Source: Bacillota bacterium (lineage in GTDB: Bacteria; Bacillota_A; Clostridia; DSM-8532). Taken from it: a DNA stretch of 27,827 nt. Positions 14,621 to 21,598 of this stretch are shown here, piece by piece. Numbering within the stretch: the stretch's first letter is position 1; every line of letters begins with the position of its first letter. The notes beneath the pieces were generated by a model. The model saw only the letters and a list, made by a program, of their open reading frames with translations. It was not told where the DNA came from and ran no database searches. Made by a program: the position numbers and the translations under genes. Where the stretch lies: contig JAFADM010000240.1 of assembly GCA_023424865.1 (NCBI GenBank), positions 1 to 27,827 of the forward strand. The letters run 5' to 3'.

Positions 14621-16029
14621 ATGAATTGCTTCAAACCTTCCACATTTTTTTGAATTTCATCCGGATCCAGATGACCGTAGCCAAGAAGCAGCTTGTTACG
14701 GTGGCGGCCCTTTTCGATGCAGTAGCTTTCAACAGGAGTTAGATAGATTCCCCTTTGCCTGCCGGCTTTTCGGAAATCATCGTCGAAGACCTTTCCCTTG
14801 AATTCCACTGCCATATGAAGGCCGGAAGCATCACCAAAAGGTGTGAAGTCACTTTTAAAGGCATGAACCAATGCGTTTAAAAGGGCTTCACGCCTTTTGC
14901 CGTAAAGCCGCCGCATTTTTTGCACATGATGATCCAGCCTTCGTGTACCCATGAATTCGGAAAGGGCGGCCTGGTCAAAGAGGGGATTCTGAACATCCAT
15001 ATAGGTGCGCCGTTCCTTCCAAAGCCTGCGAAGAGGCTCCGGCAGAAGGACATAGCCTATGCGGAGGGCTGGGAAAAGGCTCTTGCTGAAGGTGCCCACA
15101 TAGATGACCTTATGAGGGTTCATGGCGTAAAGAGGGGCGATGGGGTCCCCGGAATAGCGAAACTCACTGTCGTAATCGTCCTCAAGGATATAAATGCCCT
15201 TTTCCGAAGCATAGCGGATAAGCTCCGCACGGCGGGGAGCGGGAAGTATTCCTCCCAGCGGAAACTGGTGGGAAGGGGTTACATAAACGGCGCAGACATC
15301 CGGGAGATTGGGTAAAAGTCCGGTTTGCATGCCATGAGCATCCACCGGAACAGGGGTGACTGTGCAGCCCCTGTTAACAATAACCTGCATCATGCCGTTA
15401 TGGCAGGGATCCTCCATAATGACTTTTTTACTCTTTTCGCACAAAATATCTGTCAAAAGGTGCAGGGCGTGAGTGGCCCCTGCGGTTATAAAGATGTCCC
15501 CGGACTCAACGCTGAGGCCCCGGCTCCGGTAAAGCCATGCGGCGATTTCCTCTCGCAGGGACAAAAGCCCCTGAGGGCCTGTGTAGCCATAATGCTCCGG
15601 AGGCATTTCCTGTGCCGCCCGCTGGAGTGCCTGACGCCATAAAAACCGGGGGAATTGTCTTAAATCCGGCTTTCCTGTTCGAAAATCCAGGATTGGCTTT
15701 TCGCTTTTGGACGAGGGGCGGGACGAGCTTGAACAGGCGTTAGGGGATTTTGTACGAGAGGGTGAATGGAGTGGCCTTTCCAGGGCGATTCCGTCGGAGA
15801 CCCTCGTGGGAGCGCCCTGACGGTTTTTAATAAACCCTTCTGCAATAAGCATTTCATAGGCCTCCACCACCGTATTGCGGGATACGCCGAGATCGACAGC
15901 CAGCTCCCGTGTGGAAGGCAGAGCTTCAGATGCTTTCAATTTTCCACTCAGGATCTGTTCCCTCAAGGTGGCATAAATCTGTTTTTTTAAGGGCTGATCG
16001 CCGTTTTTTATGAGTTCAATTCCCAGCAT
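14599..16029 (-). CDS. MocR/GabR-type regulator (GntR helix-turn-helix plus aminotransferase fold)
   Basis: A 476-residue regulator of the MocR subfamily. The GntR winged helix is at about residues 10-78 (LREQILSGKLKASEALPSTRELAVDLGVSRNTVVEAYEML). After a serine-rich linker (about 85-112) comes a class I aminotransferase-like domain (113-470). It has YGYTGPQGLLSLREEIAAWL, ITAGATHALHLL, YVTPSHQFPLGG and LEDDYDSEF. The pyridoxal phosphate lysine is K316 in GTFSKSLFPALRIGY. The protein should bind PLP and sense an amine, amino acid or PLP itself. It is divergent from an EamA transporter with a 12-base inverted repeat between, so it most likely controls the transporter and possibly itself. The start has GAAGGTGA upstream. 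The 3' end overlaps the Fe-S gene by 22 bases in convergent orientation. Confidence 0.92.
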   Translation of the reverse strand: MLGIELIKNGDQPLKKQIYATLREQILSGKLKASEALPSTRELAVDLGVSRNTVVEAYEMLIAEGFIKNRQGAPTRVSDGIALERPLHSPSRTKSPNACSSSSRPSSKSEKPILDFRTGKPDLRQFPRFLWRQALQRAAQEMPPEHYGYTGPQGLLSLREEIAAWLYRSRGLSVESGDIFITAGATHALHLLTDILCEKSKKVIMEDPCHNGMMQVIVNRGCTVTPVPVDAHGMQTGLLPNLPDVCAVYVTPSHQFPLGGILPAPRRAELIRYASEKGIYILEDDYDSEFRYSGDPIAPLYAMNPHKVIYVGTFSKSLFPALRIGYVLLPEPLRRLWKERRTYMDVQNPLFDQAALSEFMGTRRLDHHVQKMRRLYGKRREALLNALVHAFKSDFTPFGDASGLHMAVEFKGKVFDDDFRKAGRQRGIYLTPVESYCIEKGRHRNKLLLGYGHLDPDEIQKNVEGLKQFIYSLKGS

Positions 16030-16072
16030 GCCTTCACCTTCTGTTCTGCTCTTTTAGCCTGAGCCGTTATTC

Positions 16073-16139
16073 TACAGGACCTTCCTGTAAACTGGTATGG
16101 TTGAATTAAGAGCAAATTGGAACTTTGACCATACCAGTT
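16073..16139. promoter_or_regulatory. MocR-EamA divergent control region
   Basis: AACTGGTATGGT (16090-16101) and ACCATACCAGTT (16128-16139) are perfect 12-base inverted arms 26 bases apart, suiting a dimeric MocR protein. The right arm overlaps a possible -35 TTGACC (16125-16130) with TACCAT 16 bases downstream for the transporter. A second palindrome TACAGGA-CCT-TCCTGTA lies at 16073-16089, next to the left arm and upstream of the regulator start; it may mediate autoregulation. Confidence 0.65.
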
Positions 16140-16201
16140 ATCCTGCTACCATTATAGCATTGGAATGAAGTACCGCAAAGGTATGGAAAGGAAAGTCGTT
16201 T

Positions 16202-17137
16202 ATGAAAAAGTGGGAGGGACAGCTGTTTTTATTTTTCGCCTTTTCGCTGGCAGGAACAGGAGTGATTTTTGCCCGCCTTGCCTCAGGGAGGCTGGGGCCA
16301 TTTACCATCGGAGCTGCCGGGCTGTTTTTCGCCCTGCTCCTTCTTATTCCTCTGTCCGGGAAAAGGCTGGCGGAGGGCATTCGGACCTTATCGGGGAAGG
16401 GGCTGTTCTTTCTTTTGACCCAAGCCCTGTTCGGCATTTTTTTGTTTCGTCTGTTTCTTCTTTTGGGGCTTGCCCATACCAGTTCCATGGAGGCAGGAAT
16501 AATTACCGGCGCCACACCCGCTATTACAGCTGTTTTAGCCGCCCTTGTGCTGAAAGAAAGCGTGGGGGCGGCTAAGCTTTGGGGCATAGGCTGCACCGTG
16601 GCGGGTATTCTTTTTCTTCAGGGTGAATGGGGGATGCAAGGCCTGTCCTTAACCCATCTGGGAGGCAATCTTCTGGTACTTATGAGCGCAGCTTGCGAAT
16701 CGGTCTTTAATATTTTGTCCAGGGTGTTCGCCATCCAGGCAGGACAAAAGGGCGGAAAACCACTCCCGCCCTTGGTTCAGACAACACTGGTTTCCCTGAT
16801 TGCGTTTATTCTTTGTGTTATCCCGGCCCTGTTTGAAAAGCCCTTCCAAAGGCTTGGACAGGCGGGCCTGACTGAGTGGACGGCGCTTGTTTGCTATGGC
16901 GTGTTTGTTACGGCGCTGGCCTTTATTTTCTGGTATGCAGGGATAAAGCGCAGCAGCGCATTTACCGCGGCGGCCTATTCGGGGATGATGCCCCTTACGT
17001 CCATGCTTTTATCGGTGGGTGTATTGAGCGAGAAAGCCGGCTGGCGAGAGGTTTTGGGCGGCTTGCTAGTTATATCGGGTATGCTCATTATTGGCATGAA
17101 GGGTAAAGAAGCTCGTGTTAATACAGTAGCATCATAG
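16202..17137 (+). CDS. EamA/DMT family transporter
   Basis: A 311-residue membrane protein with ten predicted helices in two EamA repeats of five. The first repeat starts at FLFFAFSLAGTGVIFARLASGRLGPF and ends near LWGIGCTVAGILFL; the second contains LLVLMSAACESVFNILSRVFA and ends with EVLGGLLVISGMLIIG. Such proteins export or exchange amino acids, amines, nucleobases or other metabolites. Regulation by a PLP-binding MocR protein suggests an amino acid, amine or vitamin B6 compound as cargo; this is inference. The ATG is preceded by AAAGGAAAG at somewhat long spacing. Its 3' end overlaps the convergent PaaK-like gene by 6 bases. An extra copy of the operator half-site lies inside its coding sequence at 16474-16484. 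Confidence 0.9.
   Translation: MKKWEGQLFLFFAFSLAGTGVIFARLASGRLGPFTIGAAGLFFALLLLIPLSGKRLAEGIRTLSGKGLFFLLTQALFGIFLFRLFLLLGLAHTSSMEAGIITGATPAITAVLAALVLKESVGAAKLWGIGCTVAGILFLQGEWGMQGLSLTHLGGNLLVLMSAACESVFNILSRVFAIQAGQKGGKPLPPLVQTTLVSLIAFILCVIPALFEKPFQRLGQAGLTEWTALVCYGVFVTALAFIFWYAGIKRSSAFTAAAYSGMMPLTSMLLSVGVLSEKAGWREVLGGLLVISGMLIIGMKGKEARVNTVAS
16474..16484 (+). promoter_or_regulatory. Third copy of the MocR half-site inside the transporter gene
   Basis: CCATACCAGTT repeats 11 of the 12 bases of the right operator arm, about 345 bases downstream, inside codons for the HTSSM segment. It may be an auxiliary site for looping or a coincidence. Confidence 0.3.
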
Positions 17138-18493
17138 CTGAATGATATGCTTGAACTTGCCGCTTTTGGGGTGAGGCCTGGGCTCTTCGGAGGACAGCTG
17201 AATTTCTCTGGGAGTGACGCCATGGAGAGAGAGGAAGCTCTTAAGCTTTTCGCAGGCTTCATGAAAAGCCTCTTCCCGGGTAACGCCCTCGTGGACCTCC
17301 AGCCTCAGCTCCAGGCGAAGGCCCTTGTGGGATACCAACTGAAAACGGCGAATGCTGTGAATTTCCTTTAAGGTGGCATAGAGAGCCAACGGCGGTATTT
17401 TTATAACCTTATCACCTTCCCGGAAGCTGAGCATGTCGTCGGTACGCCCCTCCAGTGTCAGCCAGGGGGAGGAGTGGCCGCAAGGGCAGGGCTCATGGTG
17501 CATGACCACCCGATCGCTTACCTCGTAGCGAATAAAGGGCTGGGTGTAGTTGAACAAATTGGTGATAAGTATTTTGTCGGAACGGGTGCCGTCAGCCACA
17601 GGCTTGTTATGGCTGTCCACAGGTTCAATAAGGATCCAATCGTCATTAACATGAAAATGATGCTCTGTGCATTCAAAGGCCAGGGTGCCGCCCTCGGTGC
17701 AGCCGTAAGACGTCTGAACATAGCAGTTGAAGGCTTCCGACAGCTTCCTTCGAAGCTCCTCCGACAGGTATTCGCCTCCGGTCATAACAAGAACCGGCTT
17801 TAAGCTCAACCGCCCCTTATTCTGTTCATCAGCCAAAAGCTCCAGCACCGTGGGATAGCCTCCCAGCATGGCGGGCTGAAAAGCGTTGAGCTCCTCAACG
17901 ATTTGAGGCAGGGGGAGAAGCGCGCTGGTAATAGCGATTTGCCTCTTTTTCCAGGGCATGGCCAGAAGCCTTGTGCGAATGCTGCTGTTAGCCAAGTAAA
18001 AGCCGCCGGTTGCAAAAACCCCCATACTCCTGCCGCCCTTTTTCATAAACCTTATAAAATCCTCCCGCCGTGTAAAGGTACGGTGGGTGTTGACGGCACC
18101 CATAATGGCATTGGCCGAGGGATCGCAAAGTACGGTAAGCGGGTTTCCCGTAGATCCGCTGGTAGTGAACACCAGATATTTTTTTCGGAACCTGCGGCCA
18201 ATATTATCGGGGTCCTTCGTAAAGTCCTCAATATCCGAAAGCCTGACGCCCGGATCGGTGATCCATTGATCAAAGTGGGTCATTAAGTCCACTTTGTTTA
18301 CACAAGGAAGCTCCGAAAGGGAAAAGGAAGCGGTCACATCCTTATACAGCTCCCTGTAATAGGGGCTGTTTACCTTTGCGTAAGTAACAATTGCCTCCAG
18401 GCGCTTTCGGCGAATAAGGGCCTTGCCGGCTTCATTCTTTTTTGAGTACTTATGACATAGCCACAGACCTTTTGCCAGATTCATCCTTTTCAT
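17132..18493 (-). CDS. PaaK-like adenylate-forming enzyme (phenylacetate-CoA ligase family)
   Basis: A 453-residue enzyme of the AMP-forming acyl-CoA ligase superfamily, PaaK/CapK branch, close to the usual 430-450 residues. The ATP phosphate loop is TSGSTG (111-116) with GNPLTV after it. YGCTEGG (263-269) is the adenine and acyl site, D327 in YEVSDR binds ribose, and GRTDDM (349-354) starts the mobile C-terminal domain. Cysteines and histidines at C274, H278, H279, C336 and C338 (CPCG) could bind zinc, as has been suggested for some relatives. The ATG has GGAGG 9 bases upstream and overlaps the TetR stop (ATGA). The acid activated is unknown: an aryl or fatty acid are both possible, and ligation to CoA or another acceptor is not settled. 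Confidence 0.85.
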   Translation of the reverse strand: MKRMNLAKGLWLCHKYSKKNEAGKALIRRKRLEAIVTYAKVNSPYYRELYKDVTASFSLSELPCVNKVDLMTHFDQWITDPGVRLSDIEDFTKDPDNIGRRFRKKYLVFTTSGSTGNPLTVLCDPSANAIMGAVNTHRTFTRREDFIRFMKKGGRSMGVFATGGFYLANSSIRTRLLAMPWKKRQIAITSALLPLPQIVEELNAFQPAMLGGYPTVLELLADEQNKGRLSLKPVLVMTGGEYLSEELRRKLSEAFNCYVQTSYGCTEGGTLAFECTEHHFHVNDDWILIEPVDSHNKPVADGTRSDKILITNLFNYTQPFIRYEVSDRVVMHHEPCPCGHSSPWLTLEGRTDDMLSFREGDKVIKIPPLALYATLKEIHSIRRFQLVSHKGLRLELRLEVHEGVTREEAFHEACEKLKSFLSLHGVTPREIQLSSEEPRPHPKSGKFKHIIQL

Positions 18494-19131
18494 TCCCTGT
18501 TCCCTCCTGTCAACCCATTTAACATGAAATCCAGATAGATCCGAAGCTCCTTCTGAATACTTTCCCTGTTGTTGAAAAAGTCATCGGGCCGTTCCAGATA
18601 ATCCTCCAGATATTTGCTCATCAAGGCGTGGACATAAAGCGAAAGAGCTGTCAGCGCCTTTTCCCTGTCCTCTGTCTCAAGCTTAAGTCCGGCTACGGCC
18701 CTTGCCATGGTTTTGGCCGACTCCGCCTTACGCCTGAGTCCATATTGGGCTAAAATACGGTTTTTTTCTTCCGCCACCTCCGGAGACATTTCCCTTGCCG
18801 CCATATTAGCCAGATGCATTTCTCTGGGAAATTGGCCGCAAAGACGCAATCGGGCATCCATCGTTGAAAAGAGAATTTGATAGAAATCCTCACCCTCCGG
18901 AGGAACGGTTTTGGAGGTGAGCCGTTCCATTGCAGTTTCCAGACAATAGAAGTAAAAGGCTTTTTTATTTCCGAAATAATGAAACAGAAGGCCCTTGGAA
19001 ATACCGCTGTTTTTTGTTATGACATCGGTTGCCGCATCACTATAGGATTTGGTTGAAAATTCATTCAGTCCGCTGTTCAAAATGGCCTCCTTTTTTGAAT
19101 CAGGCAGCCGGTCAAAGGTTTCTCTGGCCAC
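18490..19131 (-). CDS. TetR family transcriptional regulator controlling the PaaK-like gene
   Basis: A 213-residue TetR repressor. The helix-turn-helix is at about residues 20-55, with the recognition-helix stretch NSGISKGLLFHYFGNKKAFYFYCLE typical of regulators of lipid or acyl-CoA genes. The rest is an all-helical ligand domain. The start is GTG at 19131, because AGGAGG directly abuts the ATG at 19137 with no spacer but lies 6 bases before the GTG. The stop overlaps the ATG of the PaaK-like gene. The 62-base double operator and TTGACT/TAAGAT promoter upstream show strong autoregulation. The effector may be the substrate or product of the ligase; this is inference. Confidence 0.88.
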   Translation of the reverse strand: MARETFDRLPDSKKEAILNSGLNEFSTKSYSDAATDVITKNSGISKGLLFHYFGNKKAFYFYCLETAMERLTSKTVPPEGEDFYQILFSTMDARLRLCGQFPREMHLANMAAREMSPEVAEEKNRILAQYGLRRKAESAKTMARAVAGLKLETEDREKALTALSLYVHALMSKYLEDYLERPDDFFNNRESIQKELRIYLDFMLNGLTGGNRE

Positions 19132-19239
19132 GTTCATCCTCCTTTGTCAGGAATGAATTCCGAAAAATTAAAAGAGATACTTCTTTACAATAAATGTAAG
19201 ATGAAACCCAAGTAATCAAGCGGGATAATTGTTGATAGT

Positions 19240-19301
19240 AAATTGACTAACGAGTCAATCAATGAGTTTATCTTATCACTGATTGACTCGTTAGTCAATT
19301 T
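19240..19301 (-). promoter_or_regulatory. Double operator and promoter of the TetR-PaaK operon
   Basis: A perfect 22-base inverted repeat (19240-19261 and 19280-19301) surrounds an 18-base spacer. Each arm contains its own near-palindrome TTGACT-N4-AGTCAA, at 19243-19258 and 19283-19298, centres 40 bases apart. On the minus strand, TTGACT (19293-19298) and TAAGAT (19270-19275) are exactly 17 bases apart. The upstream operator therefore covers the -35 box and the other lies just after the start site. Confidence 0.85.
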
Positions 19302-19415
19302 CTTGTTCATGCTTTTGTTAGCTCTGATTTTAAAGCTAGCATATCATATGTTATAAATTACGAATCAAAGATTATAAACCAAGGCCTTGCTCCGGTATTT
19401 TTACCGGGAAGACTC

Positions 19416-19457
19416 TAACTGGAATACTTTAACTGGAATACTTTAACTGGAATACTC
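19416..19457. repeat. Tandem 14-bp repeat, three copies
   Basis: TAACTGGAATACTT is repeated exactly at 19416-19429 and 19430-19443, and again with one change (final C) at 19444-19457, followed by TAA. The array lies just after the stop codon of the minus-strand hydrolase gene. A short hairpin CCGGTA-TTTT-TACCGG lies nearby at 19392-19407 without a T-run. Apart from these and the TetR operators, nothing was recognised in the 19132-19456 gap. Confidence 0.85.
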
Positions 19458-20386
19458 TAATTTAAGCCTCTATGCTTTTGAATAAATTGGGAACAAAGGC
19501 TTTCAAGCTGCTTTAACCCCTCAGACTCTACCGGAAAATGCCCTGCTCCAGCTAAAAGGTGCAATTCCTTTTCGCAGGCAAGCCGGTCAAAAAAATAACG
19601 GCTCAACCCCACCTCGGTCCAGCGGTCATCCTCCGGATGAACAAGAAGGAAGGGACACAGGGTGAAAGCCTCCGGCTCCGCCGCAATGACGGGGTTGAGC
19701 ATGGAATGCACAAAAGCCAGTGGTACACGGGCTCCGGAGGATCGCTTGTCCTTCATTAGAACTTCAGCCAGCTCCGGGTTATTAGCAATAGCTTTCATGT
19801 TGGCTATCATTTTCATGGGGACCCTGATGGAACCGGTAAAGGCCCGTGTCAGGGAAATAAAAAAATTTCCCGCTACCGCCAGTACAGGATTCGACGCCGT
19901 TTTGAGGGTGATTGCACGATTTCTCTGATCAAGCAGGCAGGTTGCCAGAACGCCTGCGACACCGGGACAAAGGGCAGCTGTCTGATAAGCCAGCATCCCT
20001 CCGGCACTAAGGCCGAAAAGAAAGACAGGAAGCCCATCCTTCATAAAATGCCGGACCAGCTGTGCACTTAAATCCACCCAATGATGATAGCTTATGACTC
20101 CTTCATATTCGGTGCAGCCATACAAGGGAAGGTCAGGGCAGATAACCTCATAGCCCAGTCGGTTTAAAGGCAGGGCAATAAAAGATAACAGCCTTCCATT
20201 TCCGCCTACTCCGTGAAAAAGAAGAATACGGGCCTTTGGGGCTGAGGCGGAATAATGATCGATGTGCATGCGGATACCGTTAAAATCGAGAAAATATTCT
20301 TGAGGCTCTTCGCCAGGATTCAGCCGGTTTTCCGGGGGCAGGAACTTTTGGATGTTCTTCCAATAAACATCTTTCTTGTAATCCAT
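19457..20386 (-). CDS. Alpha/beta hydrolase (serine hydrolase)
   Basis: A 309-residue cytoplasmic hydrolase of the alpha/beta fold (Hydrolase_4 / serine aminopeptidase S33 type). The oxyanion loop is FHGVGGNGR (57-65). The nucleophile is S127 in GLSAGG, the acid is probably D253 or D254 in HPEDDRW, and the histidine is H283 in GAGHFPVE. No signal peptide is visible. A lid insertion (about 155-225) is helical. The substrate could be a monoacylglycerol, ester or lactone. GGAGG lies 6 bases before the ATG. The gene is alone on its strand with its own promoter (TTGACG, 18 bases, CATAAT). It is not part of the TetR-PaaK operon but lies next to it on the same strand, so a shared lipid or acyl theme is possible only by proximity. 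Confidence 0.86.
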   Translation of the reverse strand: MDYKKDVYWKNIQKFLPPENRLNPGEEPQEYFLDFNGIRMHIDHYSASAPKARILLFHGVGGNGRLLSFIALPLNRLGYEVICPDLPLYGCTEYEGVISYHHWVDLSAQLVRHFMKDGLPVFLFGLSAGGMLAYQTAALCPGVAGVLATCLLDQRNRAITLKTASNPVLAVAGNFFISLTRAFTGSIRVPMKMIANMKAIANNPELAEVLMKDKRSSGARVPLAFVHSMLNPVIAAEPEAFTLCPFLLVHPEDDRWTEVGLSRYFFDRLACEKELHLLAGAGHFPVESEGLKQLESLCSQFIQKHRGLN

Positions 20387-20408
20387 AATTTACCTCCGTT
20401 TACTCAGT

Positions 20409-20438
20409 ATTATGGCTGACAGCATATGCAGTCGTCAA
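20409..20438 (-). promoter_or_regulatory. Promoter of the hydrolase gene
   Basis: On the minus strand, TTGACG (20433-20438) and CATAAT (20409-20414) are 18 bases apart, five of six matching in each box. The start would be near 20402, giving a leader of about 16 bases that includes GGAGG. Confidence 0.6.
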
Positions 20439-20577
20439 GCCTTTTTCAATTATGTCGCTGTGCTGCTTCGTGAAATGGAGGCCATTTATACGGATGCATA
20501 AATAAGTTTTTTTTACTGTGGCTTCATAAGAAAACCATTTCGTGGAGCGGATATTGGGTAAAAATATTATATAGTAT

Positions 20578-20592
20578 CTTATCGGTGATAAG
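20578..20592. promoter_or_regulatory. Palindrome upstream of the GNAT gene
   Basis: CTTATC-GGT-GATAAG is a perfect 6-base inverted repeat directly after the A/T-rich TATAGT (20570-20575), a possible -10 box with no good -35. It may be an operator. No regulator is assigned. Confidence 0.35.
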
Positions 20593-20641
20593 TGCCAATA
20601 AGAAACAAGCTATTACATCGACGCTTTGTCTCCATTGGGTT

Positions 20642-20656
20642 GCGGGCATAGCCCGC
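20642..20656 (+). other. Short perfect hairpin in the leader of the GNAT gene
   Basis: GCGGGC-ATA-GCCCGC is followed by TTTA and lies 40 bases before the ATG at 20696. It could be a weak attenuator or an RNA-stabilising stem. The rest of the 309-base gap (20387-20695) shows nothing else beyond the two promoter regions. Confidence 0.4.
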
Positions 20657-20695
20657 TTTAGGCATTACAAAATAAAGAGAAGGATTGGTATTAGT

Positions 20696-21520
20696 ATGGA
20701 ACGTTATGAATTTGAGAGTATCAGAGATGAGGCAAGCACATTTGGTTATGGTTCGTTTCAATACCTGGATTATGAAAATGTGAAGAGCTATAAAATTATA
20801 AAAAGGGATGCAGAGGGGATTCTTCTTTACGGCTTCCGCCCGGACGCCGAAATGATGGAGCTTCAATGGGCAGCCCGGGAAACCGATTGCCTTTTAACCT
20901 TTCTGGATGGAATAAAGGAAAAGGTTATTGTACCTTTTGTTCCTCAGGAATGGAAACAGGATTTTGTTAAAAGGGGCTTTTCCATTTATGGTGAAATGCG
21001 GGATTATTGGATTAATGACCTCCAGAGCCATCCTGCCGATGACAGGGATTTTTCCTTTTTAACATCGGATGAAGCCGAAGAGGCCTCCGACGTCACTGTT
21101 TCCTGCAGAAACCAGAGCCGTGAATTTAACGGTGAAACACCCGAGTGGTTCAGAAAGTGGCTGGCCTCGGAGGAAGAGGATTCTCAGGACCTGGGCATCA
21201 AGGATTGCGCGGTTCTTGTTCATCGCAGGGAAACCGGTATAGAGGGAATTGCCTGCGTAGGGATTTACGCTCATGAAAGCAGGAAAGGTCCTGTTTTATG
21301 GGTGAGAGAAATTGCTGTAAGGCCTGACTGTCAAGGAAAGGGCATTGGACGAAAGCTTCTTATACAGGCTCTGGCCTATGGCCGGGAAAAAGGGGCTTGC
21401 AGAAGCTTCCTGGCTGCCGACGAATGTAATGCAAAAGCGTTGGCTCTTTATAAAAACGTAGGATATGTCCCCAATCCGGATGAAGTGCAGCTGGACATGC
21501 TGTTTCATCCAAAGGCGTGA
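20696..21520 (+). CDS. GNAT family N-acetyltransferase with N-terminal extension
   Basis: A 274-residue protein, longer than a single GNAT domain. The C-terminal half (about residues 140-270) is a clear acetyl-CoA-binding GNAT domain, with VLWVREIAVRPDCQGKGIGR (motif A, R/Q-x-x-G-x-G/A) and AADECNAKALALYKNVGYVPN (motif B). The N-terminal half (1-135) is poorly conserved and may be a degenerate second GNAT domain or substrate-recognition module. Its residues include YEFESIRDEASTFGYGSFQY. The ATG at 20696 is chosen because reading further up to 20585 would cross the hairpin and palindrome; the GAAGGA upstream is a bit distant, so the start is moderately sure. The target is unknown. The gene precedes the diguanylate cyclase gene by 78 bases with no terminator seen. 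Confidence 0.85.
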   Translation: MERYEFESIRDEASTFGYGSFQYLDYENVKSYKIIKRDAEGILLYGFRPDAEMMELQWAARETDCLLTFLDGIKEKVIVPFVPQEWKQDFVKRGFSIYGEMRDYWINDLQSHPADDRDFSFLTSDEAEEASDVTVSCRNQSREFNGETPEWFRKWLASEEEDSQDLGIKDCAVLVHRRETGIEGIACVGIYAHESRKGPVLWVREIAVRPDCQGKGIGRKLLIQALAYGREKGACRSFLAADECNAKALALYKNVGYVPNPDEVQLDMLFHPKA

Positions 21521-21598
21521 CAGCATACAGAACTAAATATAAAGATAGGTTGAAACTGCATTATAAGCGACATTTTCGCGGACAAGGAGATGGGCGGC

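Noticed and set aside
19392..19407. Rho-independent terminator CCGGTA-TTTT-TACCGG
   Set aside because: The Ts are in the loop and no T-run follows the stem on either strand.
19416..19457. CRISPR array
   Set aside because: Units are 14 bases and directly abutting, without spacers, and no cas gene is present.
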